From NCBI GenBank assembly GCA_020629035.1, contig JAHDEC010000002.1, positions 189,228 through 253,227 of the forward strand: a DNA stretch of 64,000 nucleotides, written 5' to 3'. The notes below the pieces were generated by a model. That model was not told where the DNA came from. It saw only the letters and a list, made by a program, of their open reading frames with translations, and searched no databases. Shown here piece by piece: positions 25,971 to 35,947 of the stretch. The translations under genes and the position numbers were made by a program. Position 1 is the first letter of the stretch, and each line of letters begins with the position of its first letter. The stretch comes from Saprospiraceae bacterium. Lineage in GTDB: Bacteria; Bacteroidota; Bacteroidia; Chitinophagales; Saprospiraceae.

Positions 25971-26552
25971 ATGGATAAAAGACCAGCCTTAAATAAATAT
26001 ATATCGATAACTGATTTCAAAGATTTTTATTGGTTAAAATCTGAGTTGCAAGAATTTTGTAAAAAGCATAAAATCCCATCCACCGGAGCCAAAATAGAAT
26101 TAGCCAAAAGCATTGAAGAATATCTATTAACAGGAAAAATCCAAACAAAAAAAAGGACAAAAGCTCTATCGACTTTTAATTGGCAAACAGAGGACCTTAG
26201 CTTAGAAACCATTATTACTGATTCTTATAAAAACAGCGAAAACGTAAGAGCCTTTTTCAAAAAACACATTGGTTCGAGTTTTAAATTTAATGTGGGCTGG
26301 ATGAACTGGATTAAAGAAAATACAGGTAAAACATTGCAAGATGCCATTGATGCCTACCATTGTAAAAAACTTGCTAAAGGTCCTAAAACTATAGCACCAC
26401 AATTTGAATTTAATGCTTACATGAAGGCCTGTAAAAAGGAATTTCCATCTCTAAGTCATCAAGAAGTCGTTAAAATGTGGAACACTAAACGTACCATGAG
26501 AGGACAGAAAGTATTTGAGAAAACAGATCTGGCATTTTTAGAATCGAAATAA
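25971..26552 (+). CDS. SAP-like / DUF6434-type protein
   Basis: A 193-residue cytoplasmic protein. I place the start at the ATG at 25971 (MDKRPALNKYISITDFKDFY), one base after the preceding stop; an earlier ATG at 25953 would overlap that gene. Residues about 20-55 form a SAP-like helix-turn-helix (LQEFCKKHKIPSTGAKIELA). The rest (FNWQTEDLSLETIITDSYKN, VRAFFKKHIGSSFKFNVGWM, TGKTLQDAI) resembles DUF6434. SAP motifs often bind DNA, so a nucleic-acid role is possible but unproven. Confidence 0.75.
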   Translation: MDKRPALNKYISITDFKDFYWLKSELQEFCKKHKIPSTGAKIELAKSIEEYLLTGKIQTKKRTKALSTFNWQTEDLSLETIITDSYKNSENVRAFFKKHIGSSFKFNVGWMNWIKENTGKTLQDAIDAYHCKKLAKGPKTIAPQFEFNAYMKACKKEFPSLSHQEVVKMWNTKRTMRGQKVFEKTDLAFLESK

Positions 26553-26600
26553 AAATGAAACTAAGATTGGACTATATATGTTATCATATAAAACAAGATT

Positions 26601-26810
26601 ATGCTTATTAAGACACTATATGCTATTTCAAAAGCAACATCTATTCTTGCAAAAACACTAGAACGTAGCTCGAAGGCTACGGATACTCTGATTGAAAAAG
26701 AATACATTTTTAGAGCATTAGAAGGTGTGAAATCTGCTACTGGTAAAGTGGTAGAAAAAGTAGGATACACAATCGGTCAAGTGGAAGAAACCTTGGCTAC
26801 TAAAAAATAA
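26601..26810 (+). CDS. Small amphipathic helical protein
   Basis: A 69-residue protein starting MLIKTLYAISKATSILAKTL and continuing as alternating K/E and A/V/L residues (GVKSATGKVVEKVGYTIG), consistent with amphipathic helices and no membrane anchor. The composition loosely recalls the LEA-like protein at 54641. It follows the SAP-like gene by 48 bases and its stop directly abuts that of the convergent nuclease gene. An overlapping minus-strand frame is less plausible. I do not recognise the family. Confidence 0.5.
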   Translation: MLIKTLYAISKATSILAKTLERSSKATDTLIEKEYIFRALEGVKSATGKVVEKVGYTIGQVEETLATKK

Positions 26811-27713
26811 CTATTGATTGTTCCAATGTTTTAGCCTTTGCTGAAATTTAGATTCATCTACTTTCCATGCGCTAGGATTATTCATGGCTTCTAAGCTTGC
26901 TTCTTCCTCTTCACTTAGTAGATTATGGAAAAAATCAAAGCCTGTCAGTGATTCAATTTCATCGATACTCACTGAATAATCTCTCAGATGTTTGTCGCTT
27001 GTTTCATGCGGAATTAAAAAAGCAACTGCCTTTTGTTGCTTTGATTCTATATCTAAGATTATTTTATAAAAATGGCTAGGCACATCGACTCTAGATCTAC
27101 CGATTTCCTTTGGGTTTTTGTCAAAAATTGGCCCGCTAACCAAATAAACCTCACCAGCTTTATAGGCCCAATCTCGAACATTTTCTTCCAGTTCTCGCCA
27201 AATACCATTATTAAAGGTTCTTATCTGCGGTGACATATTGCTCATTAAGAAAGATTGCTCCATCGCTGTTAGACTAAAAGCCATATCCCCAGCAGGCGCC
27301 ATATGGCCTCGAGTATAACCACTCCCCTTGTAATCCCCATGATGTGCAGATTTTCCTATCACCTTTTTATCCTGCTCAAACCAATCGGTTCTTTTTACAT
27401 TTTTTTCGGCTAATTCTTTACGTGTTAACGGATAAGCAACCCAATCCGCCTGCTCTCTATCTTCATTATAGGCTAATGAATAATGTGCATGATGAATAAT
27501 TTGTCCTTTGGAACCATTTGGCAAATAGAACCTTTCACTAGGTTCTTTAGCAGTATCTAAGGGCGAGTCGCTAACTTCAGAAGTGCTGTTATTAGCTAAG
27601 AAAAATGGCAGAAAGACCAGCAGAGCAGCCAGTATAACTAAAATGATAACTATTCGCACTGCATTTTTCCCAAATCCTCTCGTTCTGTTATGGTTCTGTC
27701 GTAGTTTAGCCAA
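26811..27713 (-). CDS. Membrane-anchored DNA/RNA non-specific endonuclease
   Basis: A 300-residue nuclease of the beta-beta-alpha metal (NUC1/EndoG) family. An uncleaved signal anchor spans about residues 19-40 after a basic N-terminus. The catalytic motif GYTRGHMAPAGDM places the general-base histidine near residue 137. Downstream QSFLMSNMSPQIRTFNNGIW supplies the conserved metal-binding asparagine region. The enzyme would face the periplasm, where it could degrade incoming nucleic acid for nutrition. It has no immunity-like neighbour, which argues against a toxin role. Confidence 0.9.
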   Translation of the reverse strand: MAKLRQNHNRTRGFGKNAVRIVIILVILAALLVFLPFFLANNSTSEVSDSPLDTAKEPSERFYLPNGSKGQIIHHAHYSLAYNEDREQADWVAYPLTRKELAEKNVKRTDWFEQDKKVIGKSAHHGDYKGSGYTRGHMAPAGDMAFSLTAMEQSFLMSNMSPQIRTFNNGIWRELEENVRDWAYKAGEVYLVSGPIFDKNPKEIGRSRVDVPSHFYKIILDIESKQQKAVAFLIPHETSDKHLRDYSVSIDEIESLTGFDFFHNLLSEEEEASLEAMNNPSAWKVDESKFQQRLKHWNNQ

Positions 27714-27811
27714 GGCTTAATGTTTATTGATTAATATATACTTGAAAGATATATTAAGTAATATCATTTTGAGCAAAATTCCTTAAGTTTAAACTTAATT
27801 AATTCTCATTT

Positions 27812-28654
27812 ATGTTTAGAAAAACTGCTGTTTTTATCGGTATTTGTTTTGGTCTTTGTGTGCATTTATATGGTCAAAAAGGATCTTCTCATACTTTAGG
27901 AGCTAAAAGTTTAGGCTTAGGAGGAACAGGAGTTGCCGATAATAGTATAAACGGTATGTTATTCAATCAAGCTAGTTTAGCTGATATCGAGCAGACCTCA
28001 TTCATTCTTGCTTCGGAAAGGAAATTTAATTTACCAGAGCTAACCGGTGTTGCAATAGCTGTGGGCTTACCCACAAAGCGTTTGGGTTCATTTGGAGTTG
28101 TACTCTCCAATTATGGTAGTGATTTTTACAGTGAACAAAAAGTTGGTCTAGCTTATGGGCGAAAATTGGCAAAAAAGACCAATATTGGGGCGCAGCTAAA
28201 TCTACTAAATCATAGTATTACCGGTTTTGGTAGTGCTGCAGTAGCTACATTTGAAGCAGGTCTCACCTCAAGTTTAATCGAAAATTTACATTTAGGATTT
28301 CATATATTTTCTCCTGCTCAAATTTCTATTACAGATGATGAGAATATATTGACTCGCTTTCGATTAGGCTTAAGGTATGCACCTTCTGAGAAAGTTGGTA
28401 TCACGGCTGAATTGGATCAATTTATTGACCAAAGACCTAGTTTTAGAGCTGGAGTAAATTACGCCATTTTACAAAATTTACATTTGAGGGTGGGTTATAA
28501 TACTTCAGTAAATGAAGGTGCGTATAGCTTTGGTGCTGGATATAAATGGAAAGAAATATTCGATATTGATATGGCTTTTGTGGTGCATGAATCTTTGGGT
28601 ATTACACCTGTGATTAGTGTTATTTATAGGCGTCCACCTAAGTTAACTGAATAA
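27812..28654 (+). CDS. PorV/FadL-like outer-membrane beta-barrel protein
   Basis: A 280-residue exported protein. The signal peptide ends near residue 21 (VHLYGQ). The next part, SHTLGAKSLGLGGTGVADNS followed by MLFNQASLADIE, is the N-terminal plug-like motif seen in FadL-type and PorV/PorQ-type barrels. Repeated strands follow (GSFGVVLSNYGSD, KVGLAYGRKLAKKTNIGAQL, FRLGLRYAP, LRVGYNTSVNEGAYSFGAGY). It is shorter than PorV, so I do not assign it to T9SS. It precedes mqnB by 96 bases. Confidence 0.7.
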   Translation: MFRKTAVFIGICFGLCVHLYGQKGSSHTLGAKSLGLGGTGVADNSINGMLFNQASLADIEQTSFILASERKFNLPELTGVAIAVGLPTKRLGSFGVVLSNYGSDFYSEQKVGLAYGRKLAKKTNIGAQLNLLNHSITGFGSAAVATFEAGLTSSLIENLHLGFHIFSPAQISITDDENILTRFRLGLRYAPSEKVGITAELDQFIDQRPSFRAGVNYAILQNLHLRVGYNTSVNEGAYSFGAGYKWKEIFDIDMAFVVHESLGITPVISVIYRRPPKLTE

Positions 28655-28656
28655 TA

Positions 28657-28730
28657 AAAGAACAATATTTTCCTCTCAAAAGGGTTATTGTACTAGTTTC
28701 CCCAACTAATGTTCTTTGCAGATTAAGAAC
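28657..28730 (+). promoter_or_regulatory. Candidate alternative-pairing leader upstream of mqnB
   Basis: The segment GTTCTT (28711-28716) can pair with AAGAAC upstream (28658-28663) or with a second AAGAAC downstream (28725-28730), but not both. Between the first two lies a clean small hairpin, TAGTT-TCCCC-AACTA. The layout resembles a switchable leader, though short pairings are easy to find in AT-rich DNA. Confidence 0.3.
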
Positions 28731-28750
28731 TATTTTATCAAAACACACAC

Positions 28751-29422
28751 ATGAAAAGGATTTTATTGGTTTCGGCCACGCCTTATGAGATTTCCCCTAT
28801 TATAAAACATTTAGAAGAGAATGGACAGAAACTGGCCTACAGTCGTTTCAGTCTTGGTGAATATGAAATTGATATTCTTATTTCAGGCGTTGGGATGGTA
28901 TCCACGATGTTTGCGCTTTGTAGATATCCTCACATTGAAAAAATAGATCTTTTACTACATCTTGGAATTGGTGGTAGCCTTGATAAAAATATTCCCTTAG
29001 GTTCACTGGTAGAGCTGGTTAAAGATACTAATGCCGATTTAGGAGTAGAAGAGGCTGATGGTTCTTTTACAAGTGCTTTTGATTTGGAATTAACTGATGG
29101 AAATATGTTTCCCTATCAGGGCGGATGGCTTTCTAATGATTTTGATGCAAAGCTAGGATTACCGAAGTGTGTCGGTATTAGCGTGAACAAAGTTTCAGGT
29201 TGTACGGAAAGCATTGAACGACTAAAAAGTAAGTACCCAGAAGCTCAAGTAGAATCAATGGAAGGCTTTTCGCTCTTGTACTTTAGTAAAATGATGCATA
29301 TAGACTGTATTCAGTTAAGGGCTATTTCAAACTATGTGGAACCAAGGAACCGCAATAATTGGCAAATAGATAAAGCTATTTCTCAATTAAAAACTGGGTT
29401 TCTTAGTGCTTTAAATATATAA
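28751..29422 (+). CDS. mqnB: Futalosine hydrolase
   Basis: A 223-residue nucleoside-phosphorylase-fold enzyme that removes adenine from futalosine to give dehypoxanthine-type intermediate in the alternative menaquinone pathway. Evidence is the family-like start MKRILLVSATPYEISPIIKH, the core ILISGVGMVSTMFAL, LLLHLGIGGSLDKNIPLGSL, and the catalytic region VESMEGFSLLYFSKM with QLRAISNYVEPRNRNNW. No other mqn genes are in the window. Its presence implies that the organism makes menaquinone by the futalosine route, not the classical Men route. Confidence 0.9.
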   Translation: MKRILLVSATPYEISPIIKHLEENGQKLAYSRFSLGEYEIDILISGVGMVSTMFALCRYPHIEKIDLLLHLGIGGSLDKNIPLGSLVELVKDTNADLGVEEADGSFTSAFDLELTDGNMFPYQGGWLSNDFDAKLGLPKCVGISVNKVSGCTESIERLKSKYPEAQVESMEGFSLLYFSKMMHIDCIQLRAISNYVEPRNRNNWQIDKAISQLKTGFLSALNI

Positions 29423-29469
29423 TTTTTTAATATTTGTTATTATTCTATACCTAGGCAACTAAACGTTAA

Positions 29470-32400
29470 ATGAAGTTAAGCATTCACTCAATATTGGCCA
29501 TCTGCACTTGGTGTATACTTATACCGAGTAGTATGTATGCCCAACAGTATTTGTCGCACAATGGATATCATCAGTATAATCAAGAAATCACCTTTAATGA
29601 TGCTGCAATTTTTTCAAATGAAGGAATTGGAGAGGAGGTCAAAATTACGGTGCCAGACATTGACCAAAAACCATTAGATTTAGTACTTATTGCCAATGAT
29701 TTTCTATCTAGTGAATATCATGAGCTGGGCTATACATCATATGACATTTCAAGAATAAATGACCAATTTTCTTCAGGTCGTTGCATCATAACTCCTGCGG
29801 GTATTTTTTATTCCATTTACACTGAGCATGGACTAATCAGTTTTGCCCCTCATCCGACTAAGGAAGGGATTTATCAGTTTGGAAATGGACAGGATGCTCA
29901 GGGTGTGCATCACCATGCGACATGTGGGAACTCTGCAGAACAAGATCAAGCCATCTTAAAAGCAAATGCTCATCTTTTAAACAACAGTAAGAAATCCTCG
30001 ACAGAAAATGGGGATATTATACGTACCTACCGAGTTGCTATAGCATGTACCTATGAATTTTTTACCTATCAAGGTGCACAATCAGAAGCTTATGCATTAG
30101 CCATCTTAGATGGAATATCATTGATTTTTAGTCAAGAAATGTCCATTAATCTTGTGCCAGCAGCTATGCCTTTTGTGTATACCAATGTTGCTGATCCATT
30201 TACTCCCGATAATCTTGGAGGTGATAATCGACCTAATCAAGCTTCAGAAGTAGTGGCTTCATTATTTGATAATAACTCTTTCGACATTGGACATGTTTTT
30301 CATCTTTATTCAGATCCAGCGGCTGAAGGTTGGTCTGGAGGTGGAGTTGCCTTACTGCAATCAGTCTGTAGTGAGCAAACCTATGCTTCCAATGAATCTC
30401 CTGATGATGGTATTGTGGGAATAAATAAAGCCGCAGGTTGGAGTGGAAATTTCGCGGCTAACTCACTAAATAGATTTATCCGTCTTGCAAGCCATGAATT
30501 TGGTCACATGTTTGGTGCGACTCACACATTTAAAGGATCTGGAAGTTCATGCGATGGCGCATATACGGCCGAAACAGCCTACGAAATTGGTTCAGGTACA
30601 ACCATTATGTCGTACCGAGGCATTTGTGAGGCTTCTCAAAATATACCAAGTACTACTGAAGCTGATGACTATTTTCACTCGGCTAGCCTAATGCAAATGA
30701 TCGATTTTGTGGAAAGCAGTATTCCCGATTGTTCAAATGACCAACTAAGTGGTAATACTATCCCTGAAGTCGATGCAAACCCATGTGGAGTTAACAATAT
30801 TAGATTACCAAGGTCCACACCATTTATCCTAACCGGTGAAGCAACTGATGCTGATGGGGATGCCTTAAGACATTGTTGGGAGCAATTCGATAATGGAGGT
30901 CCACAAGGATTTATTTCTACCAATGCTGCGAATAATTTTTTCTCACCCATTTTCAGAAGTTATCCTCCTACAACAAGTTCCGCTAGATATTTTCCAAAGT
31001 TGTATGAAGTGGTAAATAATATCCCTAATGATTTCGATATTCTTTCAAATGTTCCAAGAGAATTAGATTTCCATTATACAGTAAGAGATGGAGCGGCCAT
31101 TTCTACGGACAGCATTGATGTTACTATTGATGATGATGGACCTCTATTAGTTACTTTCCCTACCGGTGTGGAAGTATGGGATGTAGGTGGTGAGGCGAAG
31201 GCAAATTGGGATATGAATGGATCGTCTCTGCTTTGTGATGAAGTAGATATCTTACTTTCTACCAATGGAGGTTTTAGTTTTGACTATGTGTTAGCCTCAG
31301 GCGTAAATTATATAAATGAAACCTATTTCGGTACACTCCCATTATCTGTTCCTCCGACTGATAAGGCAAAAATCATGGTGAAATGTACGGACAATGACTG
31401 CATACAATTCTATAATGTAAGTGATGGTTTTTTTACGATTAATTCATCATGTGTAGCTACTGATATGGTGGTTTGTGATACGGAGACAGTCATAGGTGAT
31501 GCGGGTGATCCTGTTTTTGCACTGGATCCGATTGGAATAGTTGCAGATGTCTCGTTTGAGTTAGACATTAATATTGATACCAACGATCCAATTATTGATT
31601 TTTATGGCATCAATGAGAATGATGATTGTGGAGTTTGGATAAGTAGGAGAACTGAGTTAGATACATTTCAAGTAACACAAGACGGTTTATATACTTTTAG
31701 CAGATCACAATCAGATGAATTTATGAGTATTTTTACTTTGTCTGGTTTAGATTTCGTAAATGCTTGTCCTAACCTTATTGCGACAAATTTAAGTTTATTG
31801 TCTACAGGCGGATACTACCTTTCATCGGATTTAGAGGTTGAATTAGATCATTGCGAAACTTATGTCATAGCCACTGCAGGAGCTCAACAAGGAACTAATT
31901 TCACCATGAATATCATCCCTAATGATGGTGGACAGTTATATACACTCACGAATCACGCCCCTGAATATAGCACGGGTTATATAGCCATAAATAATGTCAC
32001 AGGACTTATAGAAGAAGCAAATGTAACGGCAGATTTTACCACACTACCTGCCGGTGAATTTAATGTACACGCAATTACTTATAAATCTTCGGGTGCTGAA
32101 CCACCTGCAAATATTGATTTAGCAACGTTAGTCGGTAGTGATTTACAAACCATTCTTGATAATGGATCTTGTATCTTACCATCAGATGAATTCAAGTTGT
32201 TAATAATTAATGAGATTATGGCCTGTTCTATTGATTCCATAGTTCCATTTCCAGAATCCTCCTGCTTAAATACAGAAACATACAATCAAAATTTCATCGT
32301 CTATTATTCAGATTTTCCGAATGATCAATCAAATATCATCGTTAATGGAATGACCTTTCCTGCCTCTGGTTCCCAAACGTTTATAACCTTGCTAAATTTA

Positions 32401-35400
32401 CCTGCAGATGGTTCGACCATGAATATTGATGTTGAGGTAGAGAACGTGCCTGAATGTATGAATACATTTAGTTACACAAATGCTAGCATGAGCACAGGTA
32501 TAGAAGTTTCAATGCCTGGTGTGTTCAATATCTGTGAAGGTCAACAAATTATGGCTACCAGTGAATTAGCCACCAGCTTTAAATGGACTGTCTTAGGTAG
32601 TGCTACCACTTATGAAGGTAATCCAATCACCCCAACTGAAAGTGGTACATACTTTTTAACGGTTTGTGATGATGTTGGATGTTCTGATATGGCGGCAGCC
32701 GAAGTTGTTTTAACTCCGGCACCCACGGTTAACTTTACGGAAGAAGAACCATTTATGGTTTGTTCATCACCAGTTTACGAACTCATGCCTGATCAAACCG
32801 GTGCTTTATTTTATGAATGGCAGATAATAAATTTTGATCAAAGTGATACAACTTTTATAGATGCAAGTCCACTAAATACCTTTGTGGAAGTAGAAATAAC
32901 TGGAACTTATATCGTCACAGTCGGAAATGTGGGTTGTACTTCTTCTGATACAATAGAAGTCATCGTCACTCCATCTCCTGAGTTACTTGTTCCTACAAAT
33001 GATACAACAGTTTGTGGCATTGATTTTATAAGCATCACCGCTGAATCAAGTTCTGCGCTTCCCCTCGAAGATATTAGTTGGACTGACTCTGTAAATAATG
33101 AAATTTCTTCAGCTTTAGAAGCTTCAATTTTCGATAATGGTTTATATACCTTAACCGTCATTGATCAAAATCAATGTTCTGCTCAAGAAGTAATAAATGT
33201 AGATTTTCAAGAATCTATTGAAGTAGTTATAGACGGTGGATTAGATACCAGTGTTTGTATTGGTTCATCGTTAATTATAGAAGCAGATACCGATGTTTCT
33301 ATCAATGTGGGTTGGTTATTTGATAATGGTGTAGACGGTCTTGATACTCTCCCAGTTTTAGGCCCAGTAGATGTAACTGAAGCTGGTAAACTAATAGCCT
33401 TTATAGAAAGTAATGGCTGTGTAGGAAAAGATACAATTTGCATCAATGAAGTAGACCCACCAAATTTTCTATTACAAACAAGCACCGACCCGAATCAGGA
33501 TTTGTGTGAAGGCGATTTAGTGACCTTAACTGCTAACACTGCAGAAGTCGGTGTCCAATATGAATGGATTGGCCCTAATCTTTTTGACGAAACAAACTCA
33601 ATTGATGTGTTTGAGTCCGGAACATATACTGTCGATGTTATTAATCCTACAACGGGTTGTACTGCTACGGATTCTGTTGCATTGAATTTCTTGTTAGCAC
33701 CTTCTTTTGAAACTGATAATATTTTAGAAATATGTGCAGGAACAAGTGACACCATAATAACCACATCCGTATCCGCCAGTAATATAGCTTGGTTTTATTG
33801 CGAAACATTACCTTGTTCAAATGGGCCGTTTGAAGTGGGTTCTTACTCAGATTTAAAGGATTTAATCGTTTCGGAAGCTGGTTTTTATATTGGAGAAACA
33901 GCCCACCCGAATATCAATGACTGCTTTTTTAGAGATACCATAGAAGTTATAATAACGCCGGCTCCAAACGTTGATTTAGGTGATCAATTCCAAAGAGCTT
34001 GTGAAGGTGAAGACTATATTCTGTCGACCGGCGAAGATCCCGAGGATGGGGTGACTTACTCTTGGTATCAAAGTGACCCTAACAATCCTATTCCTGGAGA
34101 AGAAACCAATGAATATACTGCTACTGAAGATGGCAATTATGGCTTAATTGCAAATGATGGTAATTGTGAGGTAAGCACAGAAGTTACACTAGATTTTGTG
34201 GATTTTAAGTTCTGCTTAAATGATGATATTGATACGCTTTTTGGTTGTCTATCGAGTGGTAATGGCATAACTATCATATATTCTCAATGTGATGGCGAGG
34301 GATTCCCTAACAATATATCTTGGTATAAAGTAGGCGAGACAGAGCCATTTGAAGTTGATGCAGTGAGCGTAAATGTAACAACGCCTGGAGTATACTATAT
34401 GGAAGGTTATGAGCCAGTTGCCAACTGTTTCTATTCCGATAGTATCACAGTGGTATTTAGCGATCCACCGATGGTAGATTTAGGAATTGATACAACTGTT
34501 TGTGGAGGAAATGTAGTAGAATTGACCACAGGCATCGAAGGGTTTACACATGAATGGACCGTGGGTTCAGAGATACTCGTGGGTGAAAATGGCAACACAA
34601 TTTCATATACGACAGATGAGTCAATCAATTTCATTGATATAACGGTAAAGATTTACCAAGGGGATGAAGACTGTTTTACTTTCGATACGAAAACTATATT
34701 TATTGCGGATACGCCCGAAACACTCGGATGGGTTGATTCACTTGCCATTTGTAGTGGAGAGTCTCTAGAATTAATTGCCTTTGCAGATTTTCAAAATTAC
34801 AGTTATCAGTGGTTTTTAGACGATAATCTAATAGATGGAGCTGAAGATGATTCTTATTTAGCTGAAGTAGGTGGCGAATATACCGTCATAGTTTCTAACC
34901 AAATTTGTGCTGATACTTTAGTGGCTTTTGTGGATGAAGGTATGGTCGACCCGCTTGATCTAGGAGATGATGTTTTAATTTGTCCAGGAGATCCTGTTGT
35001 CATAGATGGATCAGGAAATTATGAAGAATACCTATGGTTTCCAAACAGCTCACTTGATCCAACTATAACCCTCGAGACGGGTGGGATTTATGAAGGAGAG
35101 GTCGAATTTGTATTACAAGTTAAAAATGATGGATGCATCACAAAGGATACAATTCTTGCATTCTTTTCAACGCCAATTACGGAAGCTGAAATTTTCCCAA
35201 GTCAAACGGAAATATGCTTTGGTGACTCGCTATTGTTACAAGCAGTAGGTGGTCCAGATTTCAGTTGGAGCAATGCCAGTACATTAAGTTCTGATAGTAT
35301 TGCAAATGTGATTGCTCATCCTACAGAAACTACCACTTACGGTGTAACTGTTTCAGATGATTGCCCTAACAATGAAGCAAGTACTGAGATAACTATTACT

Positions 35401-35925
35401 GTCTTCCAACCTGTGGAATTTGGAGTTATGCCCGATACAACCGTCGTGTCTGGGGTTCCATTTACTCTGAGAGCTTTTGGAGGTGTAGAATATTTCTGGG
35501 ATCATATAGCACTTATTCAAGGCTCCAATGAAATAGCTCAGCCGACAGCGGAAGTCACTGATTCTACGACCTTTGGTGTGTTAATAATTGATGAGAATGG
35601 TTGTGAATACAATGACTCTATCCGTGTAAATGTATTTATTAATCCAGAAGACTTAGTAAAGGCTATATCTATTATTACACCCAATGAAGATGGGATTAAT
35701 GACCAACTCATTTTTGATGGTTTGGAAGCCTTTTCAGATAGTAAACTTGTCATATTTAACAGATGGGGAAATATAGTTTATCAACAAGATAGATATCAGC
35801 TAGATGGAGAATTATGGGATGGAGCAAATGGTGGAGTAACTCTACCGGCGGATGTTTACTATTATATTTTAGAATTTGGAGAGTATTCGATAAAAAACAC
35901 CATTACTATAACCAGAAATAATTAG
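29470..35925 (+). CDS. Giant reprolysin-like metallopeptidase with gliding-type C-terminal domain
   Basis: A 2151-residue secreted protein, largest in the window. A signal peptide (ending ...PSSMYAQ) leads to a metzincin zinc-protease domain at about residues 190-420, with the site HEFGHMFGATHTF at His342 and a following Met-turn-like TIMSYRG. A PKD/cadherin-like segment (GEATDADGDALRHCWEQ) and a long array of Ig-like units with cysteine pairs (motifs such as GCTATDSVALNF and GTYTVDVI) follow. The end is a gliding-motility-associated (type B) sorting domain: ITPNEDGINDQLIFDGLEAF, LVIFNRWGNIVYQQD, LPADVYYYILEFG. The next gene is its likely PorP/SprF partner, 22 bases away. Confidence 0.92.
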   Translation: MKLSIHSILAICTWCILIPSSMYAQQYLSHNGYHQYNQEITFNDAAIFSNEGIGEEVKITVPDIDQKPLDLVLIANDFLSSEYHELGYTSYDISRINDQFSSGRCIITPAGIFYSIYTEHGLISFAPHPTKEGIYQFGNGQDAQGVHHHATCGNSAEQDQAILKANAHLLNNSKKSSTENGDIIRTYRVAIACTYEFFTYQGAQSEAYALAILDGISLIFSQEMSINLVPAAMPFVYTNVADPFTPDNLGGDNRPNQASEVVASLFDNNSFDIGHVFHLYSDPAAEGWSGGGVALLQSVCSEQTYASNESPDDGIVGINKAAGWSGNFAANSLNRFIRLASHEFGHMFGATHTFKGSGSSCDGAYTAETAYEIGSGTTIMSYRGICEASQNIPSTTEADDYFHSASLMQMIDFVESSIPDCSNDQLSGNTIPEVDANPCGVNNIRLPRSTPFILTGEATDADGDALRHCWEQFDNGGPQGFISTNAANNFFSPIFRSYPPTTSSARYFPKLYEVVNNIPNDFDILSNVPRELDFHYTVRDGAAISTDSIDVTIDDDGPLLVTFPTGVEVWDVGGEAKANWDMNGSSLLCDEVDILLSTNGGFSFDYVLASGVNYINETYFGTLPLSVPPTDKAKIMVKCTDNDCIQFYNVSDGFFTINSSCVATDMVVCDTETVIGDAGDPVFALDPIGIVADVSFELDINIDTNDPIIDFYGINENDDCGVWISRRTELDTFQVTQDGLYTFSRSQSDEFMSIFTLSGLDFVNACPNLIATNLSLLSTGGYYLSSDLEVELDHCETYVIATAGAQQGTNFTMNIIPNDGGQLYTLTNHAPEYSTGYIAINNVTGLIEEANVTADFTTLPAGEFNVHAITYKSSGAEPPANIDLATLVGSDLQTILDNGSCILPSDEFKLLIINEIMACSIDSIVPFPESSCLNTETYNQNFIVYYSDFPNDQSNIIVNGMTFPASGSQTFITLLNLPADGSTMNIDVEVENVPECMNTFSYTNASMSTGIEVSMPGVFNICEGQQIMATSELATSFKWTVLGSATTYEGNPITPTESGTYFLTVCDDVGCSDMAAAEVVLTPAPTVNFTEEEPFMVCSSPVYELMPDQTGALFYEWQIINFDQSDTTFIDASPLNTFVEVEITGTYIVTVGNVGCTSSDTIEVIVTPSPELLVPTNDTTVCGIDFISITAESSSALPLEDISWTDSVNNEISSALEASIFDNGLYTLTVIDQNQCSAQEVINVDFQESIEVVIDGGLDTSVCIGSSLIIEADTDVSINVGWLFDNGVDGLDTLPVLGPVDVTEAGKLIAFIESNGCVGKDTICINEVDPPNFLLQTSTDPNQDLCEGDLVTLTANTAEVGVQYEWIGPNLFDETNSIDVFESGTYTVDVINPTTGCTATDSVALNFLLAPSFETDNILEICAGTSDTIITTSVSASNIAWFYCETLPCSNGPFEVGSYSDLKDLIVSEAGFYIGETAHPNINDCFFRDTIEVIITPAPNVDLGDQFQRACEGEDYILSTGEDPEDGVTYSWYQSDPNNPIPGEETNEYTATEDGNYGLIANDGNCEVSTEVTLDFVDFKFCLNDDIDTLFGCLSSGNGITIIYSQCDGEGFPNNISWYKVGETEPFEVDAVSVNVTTPGVYYMEGYEPVANCFYSDSITVVFSDPPMVDLGIDTTVCGGNVVELTTGIEGFTHEWTVGSEILVGENGNTISYTTDESINFIDITVKIYQGDEDCFTFDTKTIFIADTPETLGWVDSLAICSGESLELIAFADFQNYSYQWFLDDNLIDGAEDDSYLAEVGGEYTVIVSNQICADTLVAFVDEGMVDPLDLGDDVLICPGDPVVIDGSGNYEEYLWFPNSSLDPTITLETGGIYEGEVEFVLQVKNDGCITKDTILAFFSTPITEAEIFPSQTEICFGDSLLLQAVGGPDFSWSNASTLSSDSIANVIAHPTETTTYGVTVSDDCPNNEASTEITITVFQPVEFGVMPDTTVVSGVPFTLRAFGGVEYFWDHIALIQGSNEIAQPTAEVTDSTTFGVLIIDENGCEYNDSIRVNVFINPEDLVKAISIITPNEDGINDQLIFDGLEAFSDSKLVIFNRWGNIVYQQDRYQLDGELWDGANGGVTLPADVYYYILEFGEYSIKNTITITRNN

Positions 35926-35947
35926 ACCTATCATAAAAGTAAATAAT

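Noticed and set aside
26561-26770. Minus-strand 69-residue frame
   Set aside because: It overlaps the plus-strand small gene at 26601, which has the more protein-like sequence and better spacing.
26811-27713. Nuclease as a toxin of an interbacterial system
   Set aside because: It has a simple membrane anchor, no delivery domain and no immunity gene; nutritional or housekeeping nuclease activity fits better.
27812-28654. Assignment of the barrel protein as PorV
   Set aside because: It is much shorter than PorV and no other T9SS core gene is adjacent.
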